Assembly (NCBI GenBank): GCA_016647705.1
Contig: CM028328.1
Span: forward strand, 7,636,114 to 7,700,113
Direction of reading: 5' to 3'
Length of the DNA stretch: 64,000 nucleotides
Source: Eucommia ulmoides
Taxonomy: Eukaryota; Streptophyta; Magnoliopsida; Garryales; Eucommiaceae
This document shows positions 35,131 through 48,292 of the stretch, piece after piece. Under the pieces are notes generated by a model. It was given only the letters and a program-made list of their open reading frames with translations. It did not search any database and was not told the DNA's origin. Both the position numbers and the translations under genes were made by a program. Every line of letters starts with the position of its first letter. The stretch's first letter is position 1.

Positions 35131-35641
35131 TATGGTATTTTCATGAGCACACTGCTCGTATAGGTGTGGTTTTATCTGATGATGTGCTGGTTTAGTGGAA
35201 GTTTGTGTTTGTTAAATGTTCTTTTATTAGATACGTATATTTGATTTTTGCAGAATAAAGTTGATGGATTAAATTTTTTATTTACTCTGAATGTATTCTT
35301 TCTAATTGTGGTTTAACATAAGGATAGAAAGACTAAGGATTGATCTCACTAAAGACTAAAGTTGGACCAGTTGAAAATAGACATGTCTAAGATCACATTG
35401 CGTGTAATTTTCATACTACTCATCCACATTTGATCTATGTCATTGAGTATATTAGTATGGTGATCATCGTGGTTTGGTCACGCCTGTTTTGTGACATAAG
35501 TTGCGATAATTTCATTGCTAGTATATGAGATGTATTAGATTATTTGAGGAGAAGTCTAAAAATAAATAGTATACGGGTGCGCGCCTAAGGAATTTTTTGA
35601 TATAATTGTTTTAGGGATAATATGTAGCCCAAGTGGGAGAT

Positions 35642-36152
35642 TATTGGGATTTTTTTTCCTAATCTAATTTTAGGCAACATATTATTAACACAATTATATT
35701 TGCTATTTAAATTTAATGGGTTAAAATTAAGTGATCTAATTAATTTGGGTAAGCCCATAGACTACTCAAAAGAATGTGGGTTTAAATGAGTAGAAATCGA
35801 AAACTGTTGAGGTGATTAGGGGATTATAAAAATCCTAATTACACCATATAAATAGGTAATGCTAGGGTTATGGTCCCCAATAATACCAAATCGTCTTGAC
35901 GACTCACTTCTCTCCATCTAGAAGTGAATTGTGAATCTCATTGAAGAACTCTAGAGATTTGGTTGAGGAAGACCACGTACCCGCTCGATCTGTGTTTTTT
36001 CCGTGATCGATTGTTATAGAATTCTGCATCAGAAATCAATTAATCGTAATGGATCTAGGTACGTAATTTATGTATACATTAGAACTCTTGGTGATTTGAC
36101 ATGTTGATTAATGTGTTATAAATTTAGATCTCTAGGGAATAAAATCCCAACA
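35642..36152 (+). repeat. Copia 3' LTR
   Basis: TATTGGGATTTTTT (TG decayed to TA) to AATCCCAACA. A purine-rich tract AAGTGGGAGA (35631-35640) precedes it. It shows many transitions relative to the 5' LTR. Confidence 0.9.
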
Positions 36153-36390
36153 AATATAACATTTGTTTTTTATTTTTTGTTTTATATTTTTTTGTGAGTA
36201 TTGGATAAAAATTCATATTATATTTAACATGGTATGCATTACAAGACAAAAAAAAAAAAAAAAAAAAAAATTACATTGTTACATTATATATTGGTATTAC
36301 ATGTAACATGAATTGCTCGTAAACTAGGGTATATGTTTTCTATGAAATACACAATCATAACCCCTATCTTTGTTTGGATGTTTTTTTTTT

Positions 36391-36395
<5 letters not shown>

Positions 36396-36442
<47 letters not shown>

Positions 36443-39146
36443 AAATAGGATGTACATAAATCTTCTAGATAAATCTCAGCCACTTTTTATACCCTTATAA
36501 AAAGTAGTTCAGATTGATTCTCAATATTAACATAAATATAAAATATATATTATTTTATTTATTTTATTTTTAACAAAATAATTTAATATATTGTCTTTTT
36601 CAAACAAATCATACGCCTTTTCTTAATTATTTTTTCCTATTTTTAATTTTTATTTCCTTAATCTCTTTATTCTTTTCCCTTTATCTCCCCTCCCTCCCTC
36701 TCTCTCTCCATCAATTAACCTAATTCCTAAAATAGGGTAGGGCTCTGAAGTATTTATCTCTCGCTCGCGCTCTACTTTAGGGTTCGTTTTCCTCTCTTCC
36801 CTATCATGACAATCAATGGTCTTTAGTATCGCCAATTGATACTTCGCGTCCCACCACCATCACCGATTGGTATCGCCACACGTCTCGTGCCACCGCCTAG
36901 CCCTCGCCACATTATTCAATACTCGCTCTCGCTCACTCAGGCTCCATATCCACGCTTACGGCAACGCCCACGCCCACCATCTCCACCATCAATAGTCTCA
37001 GATCGGCGGTGCAAGTGCAGGTACGTTGCGTTAATCTCTGGGTCATCCCTCTTCTCCAAGGGGTAGTACCGAACTCTCACTCCGTCTTCTCTCTCAATTG
37101 GCTTAATATCTAGGGTTTTCATTTCTCATTCTCAATCTCGCTGAATGTCCTCTTTAGATATGTGATGTTTGAGTTATATTTATTTGTTAAGATTTAAGAT
37201 TTTGATTGCCCTGATTTAGATTTGTATTTTTTTTCTTACTTTAACATGATTTTCGATTGTGCAATTGCAGCCATAATTTAATCTTTTAGAATTAATCTTG
37301 CGGCTTCCTTGGTCCTTGCGCTCGCGTACCCTGCTCAGGTCATCTCTCGATCGAACTCAGTGAGTTTATTGGTGGAAGGTAAGTGAAGGATTAAATTTTT
37401 GTGGGTATGTTTCATTTTATGTTTAGTGAAATGCGTTTCTGATTAACTGTCCTAAAAATGGATTTCTTAAGATTAAGAAAGGCTTTCAAGTTCAGTGAAA
37501 TATTTTTAAGGAAACGACTTAATTTTATAGAGGTAATCCTCTTTCATTTTGATAATTTCACTCTAAAAATTTTGTGGATATGTTTGATTTTAACTTTACT
37601 GAAATGGTTTTTTGATTATATGCTTTAAAAATATGATTTTTGTTCTGATTTTTGCACAGTTTTTTGTTTTGTTTAATTACAATGAAAATTTCGAACTCCA
37701 CTGTTTCAACTGCACTAATATTCAACACTTTCACTCCCCCAAACACTTTCAACGGGTTTGATTTATCGATTGTAGGGATTTTGATTTGATTTCTTGATTG
37801 TAGGAATGTTGATTTTATTTCTTGAATTTAGCTAGCATTTGCTTTCATGGAATTGGAACCATGGAATTGGAAGTACAAATGAGCTGAAACTGCTATGACA
37901 TGCATATACCTCATTATCAATTATTGCAAAATCACAAGATAAGTTCAAAGAAATAGAAGTCCAAAGGAGAAAATGAAGGGTGTTGTTATATCATATTTTG
38001 CAATTTTAACCATGGTTTAGCAGCTTCAGCTCATGTTTGAGCCTTGCATGCCATAACCTGCGGTCAAGTGGATGTTTATTTGGCTTCATGCGATGGAAAT
38101 TCTTGCTAAAGAAAATTTTTTGAACTAAAAATTATAATTAGAATGTCAGGGATCTCTTAAATCCGGAATGTGGGGAAAGTCTAAAGCTTCTAGATAACCT
38201 CGAGTTAACTTTTACATACTTGAACGAAGTGTCTCTGATTTTGCCTTTGGCTCGTTCAAACCCAATATTCTCTGCATCGATTGCGTACATTGATTTGTAA
38301 ATTTGTAATTATAAATTTTGTTGAATTGTTTCTCATTGTATAGTTTATTTGTTCTTGGGTTATATCTATGATTATTTGAATTTGTTTCTGTCTTTAATTT
38401 TGAATTTGATTAACTGAATGGTTATTGAACCTTTTGTATATGATTAGTTAGATCGAATTTAATTCACTATTCTTAAATTTTGTGGGAGTGTATTGCTTGT
38501 ACTGAGAAATATTATCAATAGTAAATTGAATGTTCTTTGCAAAATGGTACTACCGAAGAAGTTAAGAAAATGTTGAGAAAGTGCCATATATAGACGTGGG
38601 TAAGTGAAGTCAACTTAAAGTTTGTTATCTAGCCAATGTTTTGTCATTATTTTATAGGGTTTTTGGGGAGTTGAGAACTCGAGAAACAATTTGTGCTTCA
38701 ACATTTTTTTTTAATTGTCAGTTGAGTTTTATTGATTGTTATTGGTTATGTTCGATTCATTTAAAAAGAAGAGTCATGCCTTCAGAGTGTTTTATATAAA
38801 AACAATGGGAGTTTTGTCTTCTTCTTTTTTTTTTTTTTTTAAAAAAAAAAAAAGAATAATTGTACATGTATTATTAATTTGTGTTTAATTGTGGTTCATT
38901 GAAATTATTTACAATGATTTTTTATTTTTTTTTAACAATTTGATGATCTTTATTTATTTCATTATTCCAATTCCAATTTCTGCATTGTTTTGTTCTTTAG
39001 GTTTTTGAGTTTTTATACAATTTGTTCTTTTTACTCTAAAATATGTTTTTTAAAGTTATTCCAATTGTGATTAAAAGTTAATTTTATTTTTTTTAAATTA
39101 AGGTTTCTTTTTTAGTTCGTGCCTTCAGGCATAGGTTATCTACTAG
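36396..39146 (+). mobile_element. Helitron H3, non-autonomous
   Basis: A TA-rich 5' end runs into ATATAATAAAATAGGATG, as in H1. The 3' end has stem TGCC/GGCA, then TATCTA and CTAG (39143-39146) followed by T. The left flank (TTTGGATGTTTTT) and right flank (TGTGTGTG...AAGGGGAAGGGTCTC) are adjacent in unit A (8168-8255). There is no Rep/helicase. CT-rich sequence at 36650-37130 resembles a captured 5' UTR or exon of unknown origin, and AGGTAAGTG near 37378 resembles a splice donor. Confidence 0.8.
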
Positions 39147-40605
39147 TTTGTGTGTGTGTGTATATTAAATAAGGGGAAGGGTCTCCCTTACAATATACTC
39201 AAAACTCAAGTTAAGCACCAACTCTCATCTTGAAAAAGACTGGCACTGTTGCACTTAGGAAAGAAGTTGATTGAATACCCAAGAATCATAATTTTTCTTA
39301 TGAACAGCTTCTACGATGATAAATAGGGGTCAGGCTTGTTTGATATCTATGCCCCTGCCCTCCAAAGAGTATGGGAGCCTTTCAACTAGAACTGCTTACA
39401 CTCCTAGATCTTCACGACACCTTATCCACCATGGACGCCGCTGTTAGGCTATACTCCCAATCTTCTCTCAGCCAAACTTGATAACAAACTACTCAAACTT
39501 TGGATGTTGGACATAATATTCTTTGATTAGGACGCCTATTATTTGTGAATTTTTTTTGTTTTTTTGGTTAATGTCGCTTAATAAGAAAAACTATAAAATT
39601 TCACAAATCTTTGGGGGATAGTCATGTATATTTTAGCCCTTTTAAATTTGGGATTAGTTCAAAATTAAGATTAAAGAGTTGAAAAAGTCAAGTCAATGAT
39701 ATTATTTGTTTAACTACAAAACAATTGATACTAATTCATAATTTGATTCTTAATATGGATTTATCTATAATTTTTCTTATTTTCAAAATAAGGGTTTTCT
39801 TGTAACTTTTCAAGAAATGTCATCAAAATTTATCCTTATAAATATTTTACGGGTTATTGTATCAAAAGATTAATTGTTATAGCACGACTGTGATTATGTA
39901 ATATGTGTTTTACGTTTTTTTATCCTATTTTAAAAATAACTAGTTATAGCCCACGTAATGTGCGGATTTAAACAAAAATAAAAAAAAAATTGTATTAGGC
40001 ATGTTCATAATAATATGATATAGTTGTTTACTATTTGGATGTTAAACTAATAAGAATTGTATTTTCTTCCTCATGATGTTTGTATTTGATATTCTTAATA
40101 AAATTGATCGAATGCTCAAATTTTTTGTAGCAAGACCCGTTTTGAAAAAATATAACAGAAGTTAAAACCCATAAAATATAAATAAACAAAATTAAGAAAT
40201 GGCAAAATTCATTTCTAACCTCGGAGCCAAAAAAATCACAAAAATATCAACATATTGTGTGTTTTTCAAGTTTTGCAAAATCACTATGAGCTAGCAGACT
40301 GAATGAACATAATTTTTTTTTTTTTTGTGAATAGTATACAAACTTAAAATTTTAGTTAATGTATTCCACATCGGTACAGTAATATTTTTATGAATCCAAA
40401 ATTATTATACTACTTTAAAATAATTACAATTTTCATATAAAAAGTTACAATAACATTTATAATGTACAATGACTTTAAACTTTTGAGATAATTGTTGATT
40501 TTTCTTAAAAAAATATTTGCAAAAAGTTAATTAGATAATTAGTGAATCATAAATTTTGAATTAAAAAAAATCATTTTTAATTTACAAAACGATCATCAAG
40601 AATCT

Positions 40606-40617
40606 TCTTCTTCTTCT

Positions 40618-40652
<35 letters not shown>
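40606..40652. repeat. (TTC)n then poly-T tract
   Basis: Five TTC units followed by a long T run inside H4. Confidence 0.95.
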
Positions 40653-43600
40653 CAATTATGAAAAAAAACAAAACAAAAAACAAACCATTCATTTAGGATA
40701 GATTAATGCTAAAGTATATTTTTGTACATATTACTTTTGAACATGAATATATTACCAACAATTGAACATCAATACCAATACTAATAACTAAAAATCAAGA
40801 ATAACATTTTGCACTTACTTCATTTGAACATTGATAATAACTAAATACACACTATTTGTACACCTATACAGATCTTCTAATAATTGAACATCAATAATAA
40901 TTAACAATCGAGATTAAATACATACTATTTATATACGTACATAGAGATTCTAATAGAATCTCTTTCTGGTTGATCTCTACCCTAAAAAATAAAATAATTA
41001 CAAAAGAAATAAATTAGACTTGAAAAATTAAACAGAAAGAATAATATGGCAAAAATTCAATAATTACAACACAAGTTTGCTTGGAGAAATATTTGAAAAT
41101 TAAAAGACAAAAAAATAAATTAATGTATTAAATTTACCTTATCAAATGGATAGATTTCGATAAAATTAATGATGTCTCGGCACGTGGATGATACGTGGCA
41201 GAAGATACCTATTTTGAGCATAAATTGGAACAACGAACAACAAAATATATAAGAACTTTTAACTACACTTATCATGAATGACGAATTTACTAATCATTGC
41301 ACTAATTTGTTGGAGAAATAGTTAAAATTATTAAAACTATTATACCCAAAAGCTAATAAATTGAAATTATCTTATTTTTTGGGTACATAATTGAAATTAT
41401 CTAATAACAAAATTTAACCAAATTTTATGCATTTTTTATTAAAATTTTCTATCCTGTTTTCGGGATCATAAATCAAAACACTAACCAAACACAACCTAAG
41501 ATAATATTTATATAATCTAATGCAATTTTTTTGGTAGAAAAAAAAACGAAACTTTTAGGAATAGAAAATGTTAGGCTACATTTGGATTATTTGACGAAGA
41601 CATTTTATTGCGAGAACACATTTGTAATTTTTTTCTTACAATTTTTTTAAAAAAAATTCCAAATCCCTTCTACAAATGAAACACTTTATCCAAATACCGC
41701 ACCCAACTGGATATTAGAGTTTCGTAAACATTTTAGTAACGGAAGTCGAAAATAGAAATAGAAATCTTATTCAAATGCTACCTTAGAAAATTAGTGAGGT
41801 TGCAATTTAAGGTTAAAAACCAGTTTCTAGCCCCTCCAAAATGGTCCACCAGACAGGTACATAGAGTTGATGTTTGCCTTGACGTGTAACATAGTCCATA
41901 AACTCGGTTTAGTTTAATGAAATTGGATGGTTTTGGGAAGATTGAATTTATATCTTGTTTCAAGTTACATACCTGTAGGAAAAGAAGTAGATTGAGTGTG
42001 TTTCTATTCTTAGAAACAAATATATTGTGGAAATTAATGAAGAGAGAATATAGAAATGAAAGAAAAAGAGAAATTATACAGTGAGAATAGGTATTTACTC
42101 AAAAAATAAGAAAATGAACTAAAATTCAACTTTTTAGAGATCATAGGAAACAAAACAATTGGGCATTAACGTTCTTTCAGCAATAACAACATATGGCGAT
42201 GACAATTTCACAATGAACATTGACAAATAAAATACCAAGAGCAGACAACAAAACTAAAGAAACGCAGAGCAAGACAATCAAATAAGCAAATTATGCACAT
42301 GTTTACAACATGAATGAGAATGAAGAATCCATGGATTCAATGCAAATTCTACAATCTTTCCTAAATCGATAAATTAAAATACACATGGGGCGAGAAGCAG
42401 AAATGAAAAAACAAAAAAGTCAACTAAGAACAATAATAATTCAAACTCAAAAATTATATTAATGGACTCTAATTTTTGTTTTCAATCTAATGTAGAACAA
42501 GCAAAGCAAATGTGTTGCATCTTTCTATATTTCTCAAATTATAATAACAAACATAGAAATATGCGAACTAAAAACAAATTGTGGTCCAATCTAAATAAAT
42601 CACTGTGAGAAACCGATCGAAATCATATTTAGTGAAATTGAACACAGATCTAGAGAAATCAAACTTAAATTTTGCTAAATCAATAAATCAAACCTGTGGC
42701 TAAAACAAAAATAAAGTTCATAAAAATCAGCCTCAAATTCCAATACCAGAATCACACATCAAATACAAACTAAGAAAGTTCTTGATCACCAAGAATAGAA
42801 CTCAATTTTTTTAAACTACATATGTTGCGTTAAAGAAATATATCCTTCTAATGAATACTAAGCTAATCGAATATCGAAGTCATATGGTTCATAACAAAAT
42901 CGAGATTAAGTGACAGATATACCTACATATCCATATTCTAAAAATATCTACAGGCTGATCTATTAGACTCGTCCGCAATTGAGAGAAAAAATGCAAGACT
43001 GCACACATATTCAAGACAAATAAAATGGTTCAATCGATAACCCTTCAAAATTGAATTGATCCATGAAAAATTCATAATATAAATTAAATATTTAAGACAT
43101 TTTTTCTCAAGCCCTAGCACTCTGCCACTGCTTGATTTGCAAAAAAGCTTATTCCGACAATGTAGTCATTGAATGGGAAGACCAAACTATAAACATACTG
43201 AAGATTTCGACAATCCTAAAATAAAGAAAAAAAACTTGATATTGATCCTTTTTTTTTTTATTCATTATTTGATTGTTTGAAAGGTGATTCTTGAGATTTT
43301 GATAGTAAATTTATTCAACTGTTACATCAAACCCAAACAATCAGGACAAAAATCATCTCCAAAGTTGAGAAAATCACGGACCAGATATTCATCGATATTT
43401 AGTCATTAAAGCATTTAAATCCTCGATAAATCCATAGCTACACCACGAACATGATCGAAAAATGATCAGATCCACATACAGCATCACCCATGCTTTTTCC
43501 AAATTTGTCTCGCCTTTCCGTGCCCTAAATCAGTACTCTTTTCCAGTTGCTCCTGCTGCTAATGCAAGGCCATGGGAGATTCCGCTTCCGTAAAATTATA

Positions 43601-44147
43601 AGCAAATCAAATCTAAAATAATTAGAAGATATTTAACCAAATAAAAAATAGATATTGTCAAAACGAAGCCAGATCTGGCCAAATTGGAGTTAGATTTGGA
43701 CTAATTACCTTCGAAGACTGCCGATTACTTCGAAGCTCCATACGATTTGGCAAGTTCAAACCAAACCAAACCCATATTGGGCCAAATCAGATATTGATCT
43801 GGCCAGATCTGGCCATTTGAAACCGATAAATGGACACAAAGAGAGCGACGGTCGTTCGGTTGTGCGTGGCTATGCTCGGCGACGGAGCAGCGATGACAGC
43901 CATGGCAGTGTTGGGCGATGGAGCAGCGATAGTGGTGGTTTCGTAGAGGCAGTAACCATGAGGGGTGAGAGAGAGAAAGAGAGAGAGAGATGGAATAAGC
44001 AGCTGTTTGGGAAGAAAATAAACGTGAGAGGGTTTGAAGAGTCGTAAAATGAAACTGATGTCGACAATTCATTTCTTAAGGTTATGGTGTAGTAAATGAC
44101 AGTTGTAAGCCACTTAGCTAAAGGGAAATGTAAGATTTAATCCTGAC

Positions 44148-44810
44148 TGATAGGTGTAATTTATCTATTTATTCTCAAGTAAGTTTTGGTAGTTTTCGAG
44201 TATTTTTATAGCATTTTAATATGTTTTAATACGTTTTTATGTGTTTTTGTATAAATCAGATATTTGGGTCAAAAAGGGATGAAAATGGTCCATAAACGAT
44301 TAAATCAGTGGAACGGCGGTGGAAGAACGAGTAAAAACAGCCAATCCTGCAATCCGTGATGTTGGGACAAGACTCATGTGACCAAGTGTCGTATAGACGC
44401 TCGAGGGGGACTTCGGCGTTGACGCGAAATCATATATTCATTTACTTTACACTCGGGAAAGGTAGTGAGTGAGTTTACGATGCTGAGATTGTTGAATAGG
44501 TTGAATACCGTTATTGTTAACTAAACGAAACCAAACACGTTTAAGTAAATGAAGTTAATCCCTAGATAATTCATTCTTCTAAACGTCTCAATATAGTATA
44601 AATAGTTTAATTAGTTAATTAGTTTAGTATAGTATTAATATAAAAAACTACATTTTTATTACCTAGATAAAGTTAGATTATGATAATCGCGGTACTCAAC
44701 GATCGTCTAATCCAATCCCTGTGGATACGACAATCCTAACTCTTTCAATCTATATTAAAACTTGACCCGTACACTTGCGGTGAAAGTAGCGCCGTATTTA
44801 TACGCTATCA
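44148..44810 (+). mobile_element. Athila-like solo LTR (663 bp) inside Helitron H4
   Basis: TGATAGGTGTAATTT to TACGCTATCA, flanked by CTGAC (44143-44147, 44811-44815). It is homologous to the LTR at 61208-62472 but lacks a ~600-bp central part (61400-61985), with the join next to a GCAATCC shared by both. It shares TTTTGGTAGTTTTCGAGTAT, GAGGGGGACTTCGGCGTT, TTTACACTCGGG and TTGACCCGTACACTT. Confidence 0.9.
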
Positions 44811-45129
44811 CTGACCCTTAATTGTAATGAAAGAATAAGATTAAAGAGATGACAAATACTTGTCTCTCATTCATTCCCATATTAAGCTTCTGCTTTTAGG
44901 TATTATAATATGATTTGTTTTTAATTCTTACCACTTCATTTGACTTACTAATATTTGAATAATGACATTATATTCCCTTTGATTAACGTGAATTGTACTT
45001 AGTCCACGGTTTGACAAAAAGAATAATCAGTAAAAAGAAAAACAAGTGAATTGAAGTAGTAGTTTTCACTCTCAAACTCACGCCCCTTACCTATCATAAA
45101 AAGATTATAAAAAAATTCAAATAAAATTA

Positions 45130-45692
45130 TATTTTTTTATCCCAATGGTCCTTAAAGTTTTAGTTAAATTTCGGGTTGGTCCCCATTGTTTTAATTTGTA
45201 TTTTTTACCCCTAAACCCAATCAACTATTTTTCGAATAAACTTGCTTGTAGATCTGTTGCTCGTATGCGTTTCTTATTAACAAACCCAATCGACTATTTT
45301 TCTAAATGAAAAATTAGAAGAAACATTACATCGCTGCCCAAACCATCCTTAATATAAACTTGTTTCCTCATGTTAGGTTTTACTAGTTTTGGCCACTCGA
45401 TTCTCAGTATTTGCATCGAAAGCAAGGGAACAAAAAATGAATTGACAATAATTACGTTAAACCCCCCTTTTCTCTTCCTCCTCTCCTATGGCCTTGTAAA
45501 TCCTAAAACACCCATAATACTCTAAATTAAATGACACATGCTAATTTTCATCCAATTGGTTAACCACGTTAGATGTTTGTCCTGATTTGGAACAAAATTA
45601 GAATATTAGGGAATGAAAAAATGTAAATTAAAACCAGGGGGATCAATCCAAAATTTGAGTAAAACTTTAGGGATATTGGAGTAAAAAACCCT
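45130..45692. mobile_element. MITE with inverted ends (copy in unit B')
   Basis: Same element as 27386-27953. CCCAATGGTCCTTAAAG on the left and the complement of GGGATATTGGAGTAAAA on the right, more diverged than the B copy. Confidence 0.6.
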
Positions 45693-46120
45693 ATCATTTT
45701 AAATAAATATCTCTTTCTTTACCTGTATGAGTCTAAGTCTTTGTTTGCTACATACAATCTTCAGCCACAAGAAAATTCGAAAGATATTATTTTTGCACAT
45801 TACTCCCTAATATTTTATATTTTTATCCAATTAAATGAAAAGTACAATCAATTTAAACTTTTATGTGCAAAGTGCATTTTAACCTTCTCATGTTTCATTT
45901 GCAAATGGTCTTAGACAATAAAAATAACCCTAACTATGCAAAAAATATAAAAATTAAAGTGCAAATTAAACTTACACCCAAGATTTAAGGATACAAATAT
46001 CAATTAAAGAAAGATAAAATATAAGTTTTCAATTATCATCTGAACAAGACATTCATATTTAATTTTTATTTGGGCGAGCTTGATTTTTTTATTTTTTATG
46101 TAGACAGTTGGTCCAATATA

Positions 46121-46625
46121 ATCATATACGAGTACATATTAAAAGTGGAAGTCATAACTAATAATAAAATAAAACTCAAAATATGACATCTCTCCAATTT
46201 TTTTATTCCTATCAAATCAATAGTCAAGATTTTCTTTCTTATTATTAATACTCTAACTCTATATCTTCTATGAACAAATCACCCCTAATTTTTTGAAAAT
46301 ATATATTTTTACTACTTTATTTTTAAGAAAAATCAATTACAGTCTTTAAAATTTAATATACTCTTCATCTCAAGTAAACCCCTAAAAAAAATTATTTTTT
46401 AAAAAATGATCTATGTTTTCTATTATATGTAAATCTAGAATCAAAATTGTAATATCAAAATATTCAAATTTAAAATATATATTGATATTTTAAATCTAGA
46501 ATCAAACTAAAAAATATCTATGTTTTCTATTATATGTAAATCTAGAATCAAAATTGTAATATCAAAATATTCAAATTTAAAATATATATTAATATATTTT
46601 TTCTATACCCGTATATTATACAGGT
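46121..46625 (+). mobile_element. Small AT-rich insertion in B', possibly a Helitron-like element
   Basis: Unit B reads TATATAATAATATTAGAAAAC where B' carries ~505 extra bases. They start near TCATATACGAGTACATATT and end with hairpin ACCCGTATATTATACAGGT (46607-46625; 8 bp with one mismatch) next to ATTAG. An ACCCG-hairpin before the 3' end is Helitron-like, but the expected CTRR is absent. Confidence 0.4.
46411..46587. repeat. 107-bp tandem duplication
   Basis: CTATGTTTTCTATTATATG at 46411 recurs at 46518. About 70 bases that follow are nearly identical, including TAAATCTAGAATCAAAATTG. Confidence 0.9.
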
Positions 46626-46725
46626 ATTAGAAAACAAGAGGAAAATACTTATTGATTAGTGTATATCTATCTAGCTTACCTCTCTAGTAGAAAAAAGAAA
46701 AAGAAAAAAAAGAAGAAGAGTCTGC

Positions 46726-48292
46726 TTTACTACAAAGGAACAAACATTACCACTGTACCTTACAAGACCTCAAAAAACTTTCCAAATTAATCTTCTAGAC
46801 TCAAATTAGGGCATATTTTACATTTGAGACATTTTGACTCTTGGATTAAATATTTAAGGACCACGATTAAACAATTTCAGGATATAATTTCAATACTTGA
46901 ATTCGATCCAGATCATAGAACTCACAATAAATAAACTATAAATTAGGACATATTTTACATTTGAAACAATTTTGATTATTGAATTAAATATTTAAGGGCC
47001 AAAATTGAATGATTTCATGAGACATTTTCAACCGTTGGATTAGATCTAAGGGTTGAGATCATATAACTCTCAATAAAAAATTAACGTTTGATTTAAACCT
47101 AACGATTGAAATCATACAACATTTTAAATCGTTACAGTTTTATAGCATATAATATCTCTAATAAACTAATAACTTATCTCAAAATATATCACACAAATCT
47201 ATATAATAAATTAGGATATAAATTTCTTTGAAGCGCCATAAAAATTCACACTCCACTTCTAAGATGGTTAAATTAAAATATTTTTTAACCCTTTAAATTG
47301 CACATGTATAATTAATTGGTCATTTTTGTACACATATAAATTAGACAATTGATATAGTACCTGATGGCCCAAGAATTACCCAAGAGGAGGGTACATTGGG
47401 TTTGACAATTTTTTCGGAACTAATTCTACTCAAATCAAACTTAGTATTTATGCGATAGTGCAAAACAGATATTCAATCAAACAAACAATCACAAACACAA
47501 AATATAAAATTAAAAAGTTTGTATCTCAAGACTTTACAACTAAAAGTCAATATGTTTCACTCACAAATCTCTCTTCTTGAGCAAACCTTTACTCAAGATT
47601 TACAACGAAAACCTCATCGTCTTCCAAAATGGAGCTTCAACACTTTCTAGATAAAAAAACTCAATGATCTCTAAGTGTGTGTGAAGCAATTATATAACAA
47701 TCACTCAAATGACTATAAAACAAAAATGAATCAAAGTGATGTTGAAGGACAAGTTAGCTTGGAAACTTAAAAAACTTGTGAATACAATATAATTAATCTG
47801 AAACATCTTAAGTATTTAAGAAAAAATAATTAAATTTTATTCGTGACAACTAACAAGGGATTAAGGTTAGAGTTGGTACAAGTATGAAACCTCAGTCAAA
47901 AACTTTAAGCCTGAGTACGTGCATGCATGCATGTAGTAATATTGACTTCAAGGAAAAGTCCTTAGAAGAACTCCAGTTCAATTTTCCAATTTTTATTCTT
48001 ATATTTTTATAAAAATTCAATTGAAATTCTTAAAATTTCACATAAAAAATCTAAAAAATTAATCTTCCCTCGATCAATTTTTTAGATTCGCCGTTGTTCA
48101 TGTGCCTTATATTTCGAAAGTAAATCGCAGGGATTATGCACTTTTGAAATATAAATATAAGTAAATTATGTGTGTACGAAAATAGTATATGATCATAAGC
48201 TACAATTCATGTAAATCGCAAATAGTAAAGTGTCATTTACTCAACAAAAAATAAAAGCAAACCCTATAATAATGCAATACTTTTTGAGCATA
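46726..48292. other. Unassigned AT-rich sequence with a 137-bp repeat and an LTR-like fragment
   Basis: At 46804 and 46941 a ~120-bp unit beginning AATTAGGRCATATTTTACATT repeats with decay. At 47366 the line GCCCAAGAATTACCCAAGAGG resembles the start of the segment at 55616, so 47360-47960 may be a decayed LTR of that family. No gene is visible. Confidence 0.4.

Larger units (their letters stand above)
29637..36152 (+). mobile_element. Decayed Ty1/copia retrotransposon, 6.5 kb
   Basis: A 512-bp 5' LTR and a ~511-bp 3' LTR bracket, in copia order, a leader, gag, protease, integrase, reverse transcriptase and RNase H. The direct repeat AATAT flanks the element (29632-29636, 36153-36157). Unit A keeps the empty site TGAATATAACATT near 7017. 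Primer site and purine tract are present. Every coding domain is broken by stops and frameshifts, and the LTRs differ at many sites, mostly C/T and G/A transitions, so it is an old insertion. The leader is unusually long (1.3 kb), with two repeat arrays. Confidence 0.95.
39940..44913 (-). mobile_element. Helitron H4, non-autonomous, minus strand
   Basis: On the minus strand it starts TCATATTATAATACC (44913) and ends GTGGGCTATAACTAG (39940), with the degenerate hairpin CCGCAC-GTGGG just before. Flanks AAAATAA | TTTGTTTTTAATTC match the uninterrupted CAAATAATTTATTTTTAATTC of unit A (8992), so it inserted at A|T as Helitrons do. Removing the nested solo LTR leaves about 4.3 kb. No Rep/helicase is visible. 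Its 5' part (43700-44060) has a CT-rich stretch and a 115-codon minus frame that I do not recognise. Confidence 0.8.
28468..45065. repeat. Duplication unit A' (right copy), inflated by insertions
   Basis: The 3.0-kb unit A is recognisable here in five pieces: 28468-28840, 29283-29636, 36153-36395, 39147-39939 and 44914-45065. The gaps are a solo LTR, a copia element, Helitron H3 and Helitron H4. At each gap the left copy gives the uninterrupted site. At 39240-39460 A' also has a few hundred bases absent from A, and A has ~150 bp (8270-8400) absent from A'. Confidence 0.85.
45066..46725. repeat. Duplication unit B' (right copy)
   Basis: It is collinear with 27254-28467, plus one private ~0.5-kb insertion (46121-46625). 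It directly follows A' with no LTR element between, giving the empty site for E1. Confidence 0.85.

Noticed and set aside
43725-44072. 115-codon minus-strand frame in Helitron H4
   Set aside because: CT-repeat-derived Ser/Leu-rich sequence with no recognisable domain; listed only as unrecognised content of the Helitron.
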